Below the pieces are notes generated by a model that was given only the letters and a program-made list of their open reading frames with translations, had not been told where the DNA came from and did not search any database. Made by a program: the position numbers and the translations under genes. This document shows, in pieces, positions 17,907 to 25,916 of a DNA stretch of 64,000 nucleotides (positions are counted from its first letter, which is position 1; each line of letters opens with the position of its first letter). The DNA is from Streptomyces cyaneofuscatus (lineage in GTDB: Bacteria > Actinomycetota > Actinomycetes > Streptomycetales > Streptomycetaceae): contig NZ_JOEM01000021.1 of the NCBI RefSeq assembly GCF_000718135.1, positions 62,001 to 126,000 of the forward strand, read 5' to 3'.

Positions 17907-18862
17907 CCGTGGTTCCTTCGCAGATGGCCGCCTTGGCCCGTCCGTCCCGGCTGCGCCCGGGCGCGCGGGTCGCCGTCGTCGCTCCCAGCGGCCCCGTCCC
18001 CGCCGACCGGCTGGAGGCGGGGCTCGGGGTGCTGCGCGGCTGGGGCCTGCAACCCCTCGTGTTCCCCCATGTCCTCGACGTCCACCCGGAGTTGGATTAC
18101 CTGGCGGGGACCGACGCGGACCGGGCGGCCGATCTCCAGGCGGCCTGGTGCGATCCGTCCGTGGACGCCGTGTTCTGTGCCCGGGGCGGGTACGGCGCGC
18201 ACCGGATGGTGGACCTGCTCGACTGGGCGGCGATCCGGGCGGCCGGGCCCAAGGCGTTCGTCGGCTACAGCGACATCACCGTGCTGCACGAGGCGTTCGC
18301 CCTGCGGGCCGGATGCGCCACCCTGCACGGCCCGATGGTCGCCACCGAGGCGTTCCTGAAGGACGCGGCCACCCGGGAACACCTGCGCGCCACCCTCTTC
18401 GAGCCGGAGACGGTCCTGACCATCGGCCTGGACACGGCCGCCGCCCTGGTGCCCGGGCAGGCCCGGGGCATCCTGTACGGGGGCTGTGTCAGCCTGCTCG
18501 CCGCCACCGTAGGCACCCCGCACGCCCGGACCGGCGCCCGGGACGGCCTGCTCGTCATCGAGGACACCGGGGAGGAGCCCTACCGCCTCGACAGCATCCT
18601 CACCCGGCTGCTGCGCTCCGGCGCCCTGGAGGGACTGTCCGGGGTGGTCTGCGGCTCCTGGCAGGAGTGCGGACCGTACGAGAAGATCCGCGCGGTGCTG
18701 GCCGACCGGTTCGGCCCGCTGGGGATACCCGTGATCGAGGAGCTGGGGTTCGGTCACGGACCGACCGCGCTGACGGTCCCGCTGGGGGTGCCCGCGGTGC
18801 TCGACGCCCCTGCGGACGGCGGCCGTTGCACGCTGACCGTCCAGACCCCCGCGCTCCTCTAA
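17903..18862 (+). CDS. S66 family LD-carboxypeptidase (LdcA/MccF-like)
   Basis: A 319-residue serine peptidase. The catalytic triad can be read as S123 (GYSDITVLH), E220 (VIEDTGEEPY) and H285 (GFGHGP). The family cleaves the L,D bond of murein tetrapeptides in the cytoplasm (LdcA) or hydrolyses peptidyl-nucleotide antibiotics (MccF). Its GTG overlaps the S9 stop by 4 bp; an ATG at 17924 is an alternative start. After M55, M20 and S9 genes, an LD-carboxypeptidase points to stepwise breakdown of wall-derived peptides. MccF-type self-immunity cannot be excluded. Confidence 0.88.
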   Translation: MTVVPSQMAALARPSRLRPGARVAVVAPSGPVPADRLEAGLGVLRGWGLQPLVFPHVLDVHPELDYLAGTDADRAADLQAAWCDPSVDAVFCARGGYGAHRMVDLLDWAAIRAAGPKAFVGYSDITVLHEAFALRAGCATLHGPMVATEAFLKDAATREHLRATLFEPETVLTIGLDTAAALVPGQARGILYGGCVSLLAATVGTPHARTGARDGLLVIEDTGEEPYRLDSILTRLLRSGALEGLSGVVCGSWQECGPYEKIRAVLADRFGPLGIPVIEELGFGHGPTALTVPLGVPAVLDAPADGGRCTLTVQTPALL

Positions 18863-18933
18863 GCCCGGGCACGTCAGGTCCTCTCCCCGGGCATCCTTAT
18901 GTGAAGGTCCGTCAACAACCGCTGTCCTGAGCG

Positions 18934-18994
18934 TTGACACGGCTATGACACGTGTCACAGCATGAGCGCGGCCCAATACTTACCGGTCGGTAAG
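18934..18994 (+). promoter_or_regulatory. Promoter region with two palindromes before the S15-type gene
   Basis: TTGACA at 18934-18939 is a good -35 box. TGACACGTGTCA (18946-18957) is a perfect 12-bp palindrome placed between that box and the expected -10. CTTACCGGTCGGTAAG (18979-18994) has arms TTACCG/CGGTAA and looks like a TetR-type operator, with no TetR gene beside it. Two repressor sites thus cover one promoter. Confidence 0.55.
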
Positions 18995-19017
18995 GTGTCC
19001 TCGGTGTGGAGGTCTTC

Positions 19018-20796
19018 GTGTCAGGTGCTGTTCTCCGCTTGCGCCACCCGCTCGTCGCGGTCGCGGGCGCTGCCCTCGCCGCCCCCCTCGTGCTCTCCGG
19101 CCCGGCCCACGCCGAAGCCGCCCCGTACACCGTCACCCCGCTGAAGTTCACCGTCCAGGCGGGCGGCCGCTCCTGCGTGGTCGACGCCGATCTCTACCGC
19201 CCCGCCGGTGTCGACGCGGAGAGCCCCGCCCCCGCCGTCCTCGCCACCAACGGCTTCGGCGGCTCCAAGTCCGACGGGTCCACCGACGCCATCGGCAAGG
19301 CCGTCGCCGCCCGGGGCTATGTCGGCCTCGTCTACTCCGGCCTCGGCTTCGGCAGGTCCGGCTGCCTGATCACCCTGGACGACCCCGCCATCGACGGAAA
19401 GGCCGCGAGCGGGCTCCTCGACTTCCTCGGCGGCGCCCGGGCGGCCGACGACGGCACCCGCGCGGACTACGTCGTCCAGGACGGCGAGGGCGACCCGCGC
19501 GTCGGCATGATCGGCGGCTCCTACGGCGGCGCCATCCAGCTCGCCACCGCCTCCACCGACCCCCGCGTCGACGCCCTCGTCCCCCTCATCACCTGGAACG
19601 ACCTCTCCTACGCGCTCGCCCCCACCAACACCGGGGCACGCAGCGGCGTCACCTCCGACACCCCCGGAGTCTTCAAGTGGCAGTGGACCAACGGGTTCTA
19701 CCTGATCGGCGAGGGCCAGCCGCTCCTCAACCCGAGCCTGGACCCCTCCCGCTTCAACCGGCTGGACTGCCTGCACTTCGCCGCCCAGGCCTGCGAGACC
19801 ATCCGCCTCCTCAACTCCGGCCGCTACCCCGCCGACAAGACCGAGGCGATGCTCGCCTACGCGCGCAGCGTCTCGCCCGTCTCCTACCTCGACCGGGTCA
19901 AGGCCCCCACCCTGATCGTCCAGGGCCAGGCCGACAGCCTCTTCAACCTCAACGAAGCCACCGCCACCTACAAGACCCTCAAGGCGCAGGGCACCACTGC
20001 CAAGATGATCTGGCAGTCCTGGGGCCACAGCGGCGGGCAGGTCCCCGGCGAACTCGACCTGAGCCAAGGCAATCTGGAGACCAGCTACGTCGGCCGGCGG
20101 GTGCTCGCCTGGTTCGACCGGTACCTCCAGAAGAAGACGGACACCGACACCGGACCCGAGTTCGCCTACTACCGCTCCTGGCAGGACGGCTACGGCACGG
20201 CGGCCGAACTGCCCGCCCTGTCGCAGAAGATGTACCTCTCCGGCGACGGCAAGCTCGTCGACAACCGCTCCAAGGTGGCCCGCGGCAGCCGCCAGTACAC
20301 CAACTGGCTCGTGCCGACGAGCCATTCGGAGAGCTCGATCGCCCCGCTGATCGGACTGCCCGACCCGAAGCCGTACGACACCAAGGGCACCTACCTCGGC
20401 TGGCGCAGCGCCCCGCTCACCGCACCCCTCGATGTGGTCGGCGCCCCGAAGGCCACCCTGAAGGTCGTGTCGCCGAAGGCGGAGCGGGTCCAGAACAGCG
20501 GGGACGCCTCCGACAAGCTGGTCCTCTTCGCCAAGGTGTACGACGTGGCCCCCGACGGCACCAGGAAGCTGGTGAACCGCCTCGTCTCGCCGGTCAGGGT
20601 CCCCGATGTCACGCGGCCCTTCACGGTGGAGCTGCCCGGCATCGTCCACCGGTACGAGAAGGGGCACCGCCTGGAGTTCCTGATCGCCGCCAGCGACACC
20701 GCGTACTTCGGCAACCGGGGCATCAAGCCCGTCACCGTGGTCAGCGCCCCCGAGGACACGGGCGTGCTGGAGCTCCCGGTGGTCCCGGCCGGCTGA
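19018..20796 (+). CDS. Secreted CocE/NonD (S15, X-Pro dipeptidyl-peptidase-type) hydrolase
   Basis: A 592-residue exported alpha/beta hydrolase. The N-terminus is a Sec signal (hydrophobic VAVAGAALAAPLVL, then PAHA before EAAP). The catalytic residues are S168 (GGSYGG), D306 (QGQADS) and H337 (SWGHSGG). The C-terminal part is the jelly-roll domain of X-Pro dipeptidyl-peptidases and cocaine esterases. I chose the GTG at 19018, which has GGAGG seven bases before it; an upstream GTG at 19006 overlaps the RBS. It probably releases X-Pro dipeptides or cleaves acyl esters outside the cell. Its promoter carries two palindromic sites. Confidence 0.87.
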   Translation: MSGAVLRLRHPLVAVAGAALAAPLVLSGPAHAEAAPYTVTPLKFTVQAGGRSCVVDADLYRPAGVDAESPAPAVLATNGFGGSKSDGSTDAIGKAVAARGYVGLVYSGLGFGRSGCLITLDDPAIDGKAASGLLDFLGGARAADDGTRADYVVQDGEGDPRVGMIGGSYGGAIQLATASTDPRVDALVPLITWNDLSYALAPTNTGARSGVTSDTPGVFKWQWTNGFYLIGEGQPLLNPSLDPSRFNRLDCLHFAAQACETIRLLNSGRYPADKTEAMLAYARSVSPVSYLDRVKAPTLIVQGQADSLFNLNEATATYKTLKAQGTTAKMIWQSWGHSGGQVPGELDLSQGNLETSYVGRRVLAWFDRYLQKKTDTDTGPEFAYYRSWQDGYGTAAELPALSQKMYLSGDGKLVDNRSKVARGSRQYTNWLVPTSHSESSIAPLIGLPDPKPYDTKGTYLGWRSAPLTAPLDVVGAPKATLKVVSPKAERVQNSGDASDKLVLFAKVYDVAPDGTRKLVNRLVSPVRVPDVTRPFTVELPGIVHRYEKGHRLEFLIAASDTAYFGNRGIKPVTVVSAPEDTGVLELPVVPAG

Positions 20797-20903
20797 CGGC
20801 CGCCCTTCCCGCGTTCACCCGAACGGCCGAACATCACCGCCCTCCGGGCCCGGCGACGCTCCATGCTGGGAACCCCGGGGGGCGGAGGCGGAAGGACCGG
20901 ACC

Positions 20904-21143
20904 ATGAGTCCCAAGGACGTGACGAGCGACGGCAGGCGTGGCGCCGGGCTGTGGACCCCGGGGCGCATCGCCGTCGCGGTGCTGGTCGCCCTGGTCATCG
21001 TGTTCGTCTGCGTGAACACCCAGAAGGTCACCATCCGGGTGATCGTCCCCGAAGTGACCATGCCGCTGTGGCTGGCCCTGCTCGCGATGTTCCTGATCGG
21101 GCTGGTCTGCGGCGGCTACCTGTTCCGCCGCAAGGGCAAGTGA
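20904..21143 (+). CDS. LapA-like (DUF1049) small membrane protein
   Basis: A 79-residue protein with two transmembrane segments: about 17-37 (GRIAVAVLVALVIVFVCVN) and about 51-73. A short linker NTQKVTIRVIVPEV joins them and a basic tail RRKGK ends the protein. This is the pattern of lipopolysaccharide-assembly protein A domain (LapA_dom) proteins, whose role in Gram-positives is not established. GGAAGG precedes the ATG. Confidence 0.8.
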   Translation: MSPKDVTSDGRRGAGLWTPGRIAVAVLVALVIVFVCVNTQKVTIRVIVPEVTMPLWLALLAMFLIGLVCGGYLFRRKGK

Positions 21144-21205
21144 CGCCCGGGGGCCGACGGGAGCGTCCCTCCGCCGGCCGCCCGTACCCGTCGTACGCTG
21201 GGACG

Positions 21206-21817
21206 ATGCCCGATCCGAATGGTCACCCGACCCCGACCGCCCCGTACCTCGCCGAAGGCCCGCGAACGGCCCTGCGCCGCTTCACCGAGGCCGACGCGGC
21301 GGAGTTCACGGCCCGCGCCCGGGAGAGCCGCGCCCACCACCGCCCCTGGCTGTTCCCGCCGGAGCGGACCGACACCTACGCCGCGTACGCCGACACCCTC
21401 GCCCGGGACCCGGCCCGGGAGGGGTTCCTCGTCTGCGAGCGCGGCGAGGTGGGTGAGGTGGGCGAGGGGCGTCCGGACGGGGCGGTCGCCGGGGCTATCG
21501 CCGGGTTCATCAACATCAACAACATCGTCCTCGGCGGCTTCCGCTGCGGCGCCCTCGGTTACGGCGCCTTCGCCCACGCGGCCGGGCGCGGCCTGATGGG
21601 CGAGGCGCTCGGTCTCGTCATGGACCTGGCCTTCGGACCGCTCGGCCTGCACCGCCTGGAGGCCAACATCCAGCCCGGCAACGCGGCCTCCATCGCCCTG
21701 GTCCGGCGGGCCGGATTCCGACTGGAGGGGTTCTCGCCCGACTTCCTCCACATCGACGGCGCCTGGCGCGACCACGAACGCTGGGCGATCACGGCACCGG
21801 CCGCCCCAGCCGCGTAA
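21206..21817 (+). CDS. GNAT N-acetyltransferase, RimJ/RimL-like
   Basis: A 203-residue acetyltransferase. The acetyl-CoA loop is in AAGRGLMGEAL, followed by the RimJ-type block LHRLEANIQPGNAASIALVRRAGF. It transfers acetyl to a protein N-terminus or a small amine. A short duplicated insert (GEVGEVGEG) lies near residue 80. No start-specific Shine-Dalgarno sequence is obvious (TACGCTGGGACG). Confidence 0.85.
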   Translation: MPDPNGHPTPTAPYLAEGPRTALRRFTEADAAEFTARARESRAHHRPWLFPPERTDTYAAYADTLARDPAREGFLVCERGEVGEVGEGRPDGAVAGAIAGFININNIVLGGFRCGALGYGAFAHAAGRGLMGEALGLVMDLAFGPLGLHRLEANIQPGNAASIALVRRAGFRLEGFSPDFLHIDGAWRDHERWAITAPAAPAA

Positions 21818-21858
21818 CCCCCTTGAGGGCGTGCGGAACGGCGGCGAGGATGGACCGC

Positions 21859-22755
21859 ATGCGTACCATCGTGGTCCTCGACGCCCCCTCCAACCTGGGC
21901 CTGCGGCCCCCCGCCCCCGGCACCGTCCCCGGCTGCTACAAGCTGGCAGGAGCCCTGCGCGAGCAGCGGATCGTGCAGCGCATCGGCGCGCTGGAAGGCG
22001 GGGTCGTGGTCCCGCCCCGCTACGACCGAGGCGACTGGCAGGCGGGCGACGGGGTCTTCAACGCCGCCGCCATCGCCCGGTACACCCGCACCCTCGCCGA
22101 CCGCATCGAAGGACACGTACGGGCGGGGGAGTTCGCCCTGGTCCTCGGCGGAGACTGCTCCATCCAGCTCGGCGCCGCCCTCGCCCTGCGCCGCCTCGGC
22201 CGGTACGGGCTCGCCGCAGTCGACGGGTCCGCCGACTTCCGGTACCTGGGCAACAGCGACCACGTCGGGGCCGCGGGCGGCGAGGAACTGGCCATCGCCA
22301 CCGGGCGCGGCCAGGCGGACCTCAGCGACCTCGAAGGGCTCCGGCCCTACCTCAAGGACGAGGACGTCCGCCTCTTCGGCATGCGGGACGAGGACGAGGA
22401 CCAGGCCGAACTGGCCGCGCTGAAGATCCCTCACGCGACCGTCGGCCAGATCCGCGAGTGGGGCGCCGCCGAGCTGGCCCGGGCCACCGTGGAGAGCCTG
22501 GAGACCCCCGCACTCGACGGCTACTGGGTCCACCTGGACGCCGACGTCCTCGACCCGAGCGTCATGCCCGCCGTCGACAGTCCCGACGACGGCGGGCTGC
22601 TGCCCGACGAACTCGCGCCGCTGCTGCGGACGTTGGTCTCATCGCCGCGCTGCGTCGGGCTCAACGTCACCATCTACGACCCCGACCTCGACCCCGACGG
22701 CACCGCGGGCGCCCTGCTCGCCGACCTGGTCGTCGGAGCGCTGGCCCCGGCCTGA
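21859..22755 (+). CDS. Arginase/agmatinase-fold protein with altered metal ligands
   Basis: A 298-residue ureohydrolase-fold protein. The third metal motif is intact (HLDADVLDPSVMPAVDSPD, supplying two Asp). The first motif reads GGDCS instead of GGDHS, and the second reads DGSAD instead of DAHxD/DGHxD, so both metal-binding histidines are replaced (by Cys and Ser). The His-to-Cys change is, from memory, common in an actinobacterial subfamily; the Ser is less expected. Activity may be lost, or it may use a different metal or single-metal chemistry. The ATG at 21859 has GAGG nine bases upstream. The stop lies in a 13-bp tandem repeat. Confidence 0.8.
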   Translation: MRTIVVLDAPSNLGLRPPAPGTVPGCYKLAGALREQRIVQRIGALEGGVVVPPRYDRGDWQAGDGVFNAAAIARYTRTLADRIEGHVRAGEFALVLGGDCSIQLGAALALRRLGRYGLAAVDGSADFRYLGNSDHVGAAGGEELAIATGRGQADLSDLEGLRPYLKDEDVRLFGMRDEDEDQAELAALKIPHATVGQIREWGAAELARATVESLETPALDGYWVHLDADVLDPSVMPAVDSPDDGGLLPDELAPLLRTLVSSPRCVGLNVTIYDPDLDPDGTAGALLADLVVGALAPA

Positions 22756-22794
22756 AGCCCCGGCCTGAGGCCCCGGCCTGACGCACCGGCCTGA
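22743..22794 (+). repeat. Four tandem 13-bp repeats, each with TGA
   Basis: The unit GGCCCCGGCCTGA (22743-22755) is followed by AGCCCCGGCCTGA, GGCCCCGGCCTGA and CGCACCGGCCTGA. The first copy supplies the last codons and stop of the arginase-fold gene. Because 13 is not a multiple of three, the later copies place stop codons in the other frames. Confidence 0.9.
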
Positions 22795-22817
22795 GGCGGT
22801 TGCCCCGGGCCGGTAGG

Positions 22818-23171
22818 TCAGACCGCCACGTTCCGGTCCACGTACTCGAAGACCGAGCCGTCCGGGTGCAGCGCGATCAGATTGCGGCCCGCCGGGGTCG
22901 GCACCGGCCCCGCCACGATCCGGGCGCCCGCCCGGGTCAGCGCCGCGTTCGCCTCGTCGACGTCCTTCACGGCGATGGTCGCACTCACCTTCCGCAGCAC
23001 CTCCAGCTCCGACTCGGGCCCGCTCATCAGCAGGAAGCAGCCGATCGCGGCGACCGACACCCCGCCGCGCTCGAAGCGCTGGGCCGGGGTGCCGGTCAGC
23101 CCCTGGTAGAAGGCGACCGAGGACTCCAGGTCGTCGACGCAGATACGCAGCGTGGTTCCGAGGATCTCCAT
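22818..23171 (-). CDS. VOC (glyoxalase/bleomycin-resistance fold) protein
   Basis: A 117-residue single-unit VOC protein. The two beta-alpha-beta3 modules are MEILGTTLRICVDDLESSVAFY and ATIAVKDVDEANAALTRAG, ending with HPDGSVFEYVDR. The last Glu (FEY) is the usual metal ligand; the other ligand positions are not clear. Such proteins bind small hydrophobic compounds or act as dioxygenase- or isomerase-like enzymes. Function not assigned. Confidence 0.8.
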   Translation of the reverse strand: MEILGTTLRICVDDLESSVAFYQGLTGTPAQRFERGGVSVAAIGCFLLMSGPESELEVLRKVSATIAVKDVDEANAALTRAGARIVAGPVPTPAGRNLIALHPDGSVFEYVDRNVAV

Positions 23172-23253
23172 GCGTACGAGGGTAGTTGGCGCCCGCCGCG
23201 CGTGTGATCGATTCGGGTCCGATCCGGCCCGCCGCAGTCCGCCGGAATCCGGC

Positions 23254-24063
23254 TCACCCCCGGCAGAGCACCTCGCCGTGCGGCACCATGAACCAGCCGT
23301 CGGCCTCCTCGCCCCAGCCGCGCCACGTGGCCGCGATGGCCGTCAGCTGGTCGGTGCTCGCATGGCCGCCCCGGACCGCCAGTTCGGCGTAGACCGAGGC
23401 CGTCGTACGGTCCGCCCACAGCCCGCTCCACCAGGCGCGGGTCTCCGGGGTGGCGAAACACCAGGCGGCGGCGGTCGGGGTGATGTCGGTGAACCCGGCC
23501 TGCCGCGCCCAGGAGACCAGCATCCGCCCGGCGTCCGGCTCGCCGCCGTTGGCGCGGGCCACCCGGCGGTACACCTCCTGCCACTCCGCGAGCCCCGGTG
23601 TCTCGGGGTACCAGGCCATCGCCGCGTAGTCGCTGTCGCGCGCCGCGACCACCCCGCCGGGCCGGCAGACGCGCCGCATCTCGCGCAGCGCCTGGACCGG
23701 GTCGCCCACATGCTGGAGGACCTGGTGGGCATGGACGACGTCGAAGGAGTCGTCGGGGAAGTCCAGGGCGTGGACATCGGCAACCGCGAACTCCACGTTG
23801 TCCAGCCCGCGTTCGGCCGCCACCGCGGCCGCCTGCTCCAGGATGCCGGGGCCGGTGTCGACGGCGGTCACCCGCCCCGGCGCGACCAGCGCGGCCACGT
23901 CCGCGGTGATGGTGCCCGGACCGCATCCGACATCCAGGACCGCCATGCCGGGCCGGAGTTCACCGAGCAGGTAGCCCGCCGAGTTGGCTGCGGTCCGCCA
24001 GCGGTGCGAGCGCAGCACCGACTCATGGTGGCCGTGGGTGTATACGGCGGTCTCTTTCGGCAT
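23254..24063 (-). CDS. SAM-dependent methyltransferase, UbiE/class I
   Basis: A 269-residue class I methyltransferase. Motif I is VLDVGCGPGTITADVA (about residues 43-58), followed by the acidic VDTG at strand 2, VAVADVHALDFPDDSFD, then HVLQHV and RPGGVVAARD. The N-terminal TAVYTHGHHESVLRSHRWR is a recurrent start in actinobacterial UbiE-like proteins. The C-terminal half contributes the acceptor site. Substrate unknown. It is a single minus-strand gene next to the VOC gene. Confidence 0.85.
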   Translation of the reverse strand: MPKETAVYTHGHHESVLRSHRWRTAANSAGYLLGELRPGMAVLDVGCGPGTITADVAALVAPGRVTAVDTGPGILEQAAAVAAERGLDNVEFAVADVHALDFPDDSFDVVHAHQVLQHVGDPVQALREMRRVCRPGGVVAARDSDYAAMAWYPETPGLAEWQEVYRRVARANGGEPDAGRMLVSWARQAGFTDITPTAAAWCFATPETRAWWSGLWADRTTASVYAELAVRGGHASTDQLTAIAATWRGWGEEADGWFMVPHGEVLCRG

Positions 24064-24181
24064 GACGGCGTCCTCTCTCGGTACGGCGGTTGCGCGCTGC
24101 GACCACCGTACGCCGCCATGTCGGATGCTGAGATGGGTGTCTTGAGATGCGGACAGGGGGTAGGAGCGGCGGGCGCGGTCG

Positions 24182-25696
24182 CTACACGGACATCGGGCAG
24201 TAGACCGTCAGTGCCTCCGGCAGCTTGTCGATCAGCAACTCGGTTCCGGAGTGGGCCACTTCACCGTCGTACGCGTACGGAGTCCCCGGCGCCAGCCCGG
24301 CGATCCGCACCCGGCGACGCCGCACCGCCGCGTGCGCGGGGGAGCGGGTCAGGGGTCCGGCCACCGCCGCCGCCAGCATCCGCAGACCCGGACCCCGGCC
24401 GCCGTGCACCACCCGCACGTCCAGCAGTCCGTCCGCCAGGTTGTGGCGCCGCCCGGGCGCCGGGCCGACCCGCTGGAAGAGGCCGTTGCCGACGAAGAGC
24501 AGCCACAACGGGCGCCTGCGGCCCTGGAGTTCGGCTTCCAGAGGGCGCTGGCCGCGCAGTACGTGGAGGGCGGCGAGCACCCCGGCCGGCCAGCCGCCGA
24601 TCCGGGGCGACCAGTGCTCCCGGGTCCGTACGAGCTCCGGATAGGCGCCCATGCTGAAGGCGTTGAGGAAGTAGCCGTCCGCCCCCTCGGGCCCGTTCGG
24701 GCCGGGGCGGAACCTGCCCAGGTCGACCCGTATGGCATCGCCCGCCGTGAGCGCCGCCGCCGCTTCCTGGACCGTCTCGATGCCCAGGTCGTAGGCGAAG
24801 TGGTTGAGGGTCCCGCCAGGGAAGACGGCCAGCGGCATCCCGTGCGTCGCCGCGACGGAGGCCGCCAGGTTCACCGTGCCGTCGCCGCCGCAGACCCCCA
24901 GGGCCTGGCCCCGGCCCGCCGCCTTCTCCATGGCGCCGGACAGGTCGGCGGGCGCGCACTCGACGACCTCCGCCTGCGGCAGCGCCTCGCGCACCATCGC
25001 CGCGGTCGCCGTGGCCGTACCGGATGCCTGGTTCACCACCACCACGAGCCCTTTGCCGCCGGGCAGCGCGGGCGCCTCCCCGGGCGGGCGGCCGGGTGCC
25101 GGGAGCTGTCCCCGGGTGGGGACGACCCCGCGCAGGGCGAACGCGGCTCCTACGCCGAGGGCGGCCCCGGCCAGGACATCGCTCGGATAGTGGACCCCCG
25201 TGTAGACGCGTGAGGCGGCCACCGCCACCGCCACGGGAGCGACGACCGCGCCCCAGCCCTTCGACTCCAGGGCGACCCCGGTGGCGAAGGCCGCGGCGGA
25301 GGCCGCGTGGCCGGAGGGGAAGGACGTGGTGATCGGCTGCCGCTTCAGCTGCCGCATGACCGGCACCTGATCGAGTATCGGCCGCTGCCGCCGGACCGCG
25401 CCCTTGCCGACGGTGTTGATCGCCGCCGAGGCCACGGCCAGCGACGCGACCCCCCGCAGCGCGGCCCGGCGGGACCGGGCGCTGGTGCCGAGGGCCGCGA
25501 TACCGACCGCCGTCCCGAACCAGAGCAGCCCGTGGTTGGCGCTCCGGCTCAGCTGGGGCAGCAGGGGGTCGGCGCCCGGCCAGTGCCGGCCCGCCACGCT
25601 GTGGAAGACGGCGAGATCCCGTCCTTGCAGCCAGTTCCGCATACGGCCGACGGCAGGGGAGGCGGATGATCTGTTCGGTGACGACATGGGCGACAT
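24182..25696 (-). CDS. PAP2 phosphatase - diacylglycerol kinase (LCB5-type) fusion
   Basis: A 504-residue two-enzyme protein. Residues about 20-195 are a membrane PAP2 phosphatase with C1 K98-x6-R105P, C2 PSGH (127-130), and C3 SR162-163 with H169 and D173. After a Pro-rich linker, residues about 215-500 form a lipid/diacylglycerol kinase domain with the nucleotide motif GGDGTVN (270-276) and FPGGTLNHFA. The protein could move phosphate between prenyl or phosphatidyl lipids and diacylglycerol at the membrane. This fusion is common in actinobacteria. An in-frame ATG nine bases later is an alternative start. Confidence 0.88.
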   Translation of the reverse strand: MSPMSSPNRSSASPAVGRMRNWLQGRDLAVFHSVAGRHWPGADPLLPQLSRSANHGLLWFGTAVGIAALGTSARSRRAALRGVASLAVASAAINTVGKGAVRRQRPILDQVPVMRQLKRQPITTSFPSGHAASAAAFATGVALESKGWGAVVAPVAVAVAASRVYTGVHYPSDVLAGAALGVGAAFALRGVVPTRGQLPAPGRPPGEAPALPGGKGLVVVVNQASGTATATAAMVREALPQAEVVECAPADLSGAMEKAAGRGQALGVCGGDGTVNLAASVAATHGMPLAVFPGGTLNHFAYDLGIETVQEAAAALTAGDAIRVDLGRFRPGPNGPEGADGYFLNAFSMGAYPELVRTREHWSPRIGGWPAGVLAALHVLRGQRPLEAELQGRRRPLWLLFVGNGLFQRVGPAPGRRHNLADGLLDVRVVHGGRGPGLRMLAAAVAGPLTRSPAHAAVRRRRVRIAGLAPGTPYAYDGEVAHSGTELLIDKLPEALTVYCPMSV

Positions 25697-25916
25697 GGCT
25701 CAGCGAATACCCGGCCTTTCGCCGATGAACCAGCAGGCGCGCTGAGAGCCTCACCACGCGGCGCCGGCCACCGGCACAACGGCCCAAGGCTCGCCCGGCT
25801 GCGCAATTGGACGGGCGGCCCGCCCCGAACCTCCGTATAAAGGGCCCAGAGAGTGCCCCGGAGCTGGAGAAAGCGGCGGTGGCACCGGAGTCGTAGGAGC
25901 AGCGGAGGAGGCCGGC
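25697..25916 (+). promoter_or_regulatory. Divergent intergenic region before the aminotransferase-fold gene
   Basis: The region separates the minus-strand PAP2-kinase gene from the plus-strand aminotransferase-fold gene. It contains the dyad GGGCGG-C-CCGCCC (25813-25825) and an AT-rich TATAAA at about 25836. GGAGGAGG near 25903 is a strong ribosome-binding site for the gene starting at 25917. Confidence 0.4.

Noticed and set aside
20834-21061. Small minus-strand frame opposite the LapA-like gene
   Set aside because: The plus-strand frame has a good RBS and a clear two-helix pattern. The reverse frame has neither.
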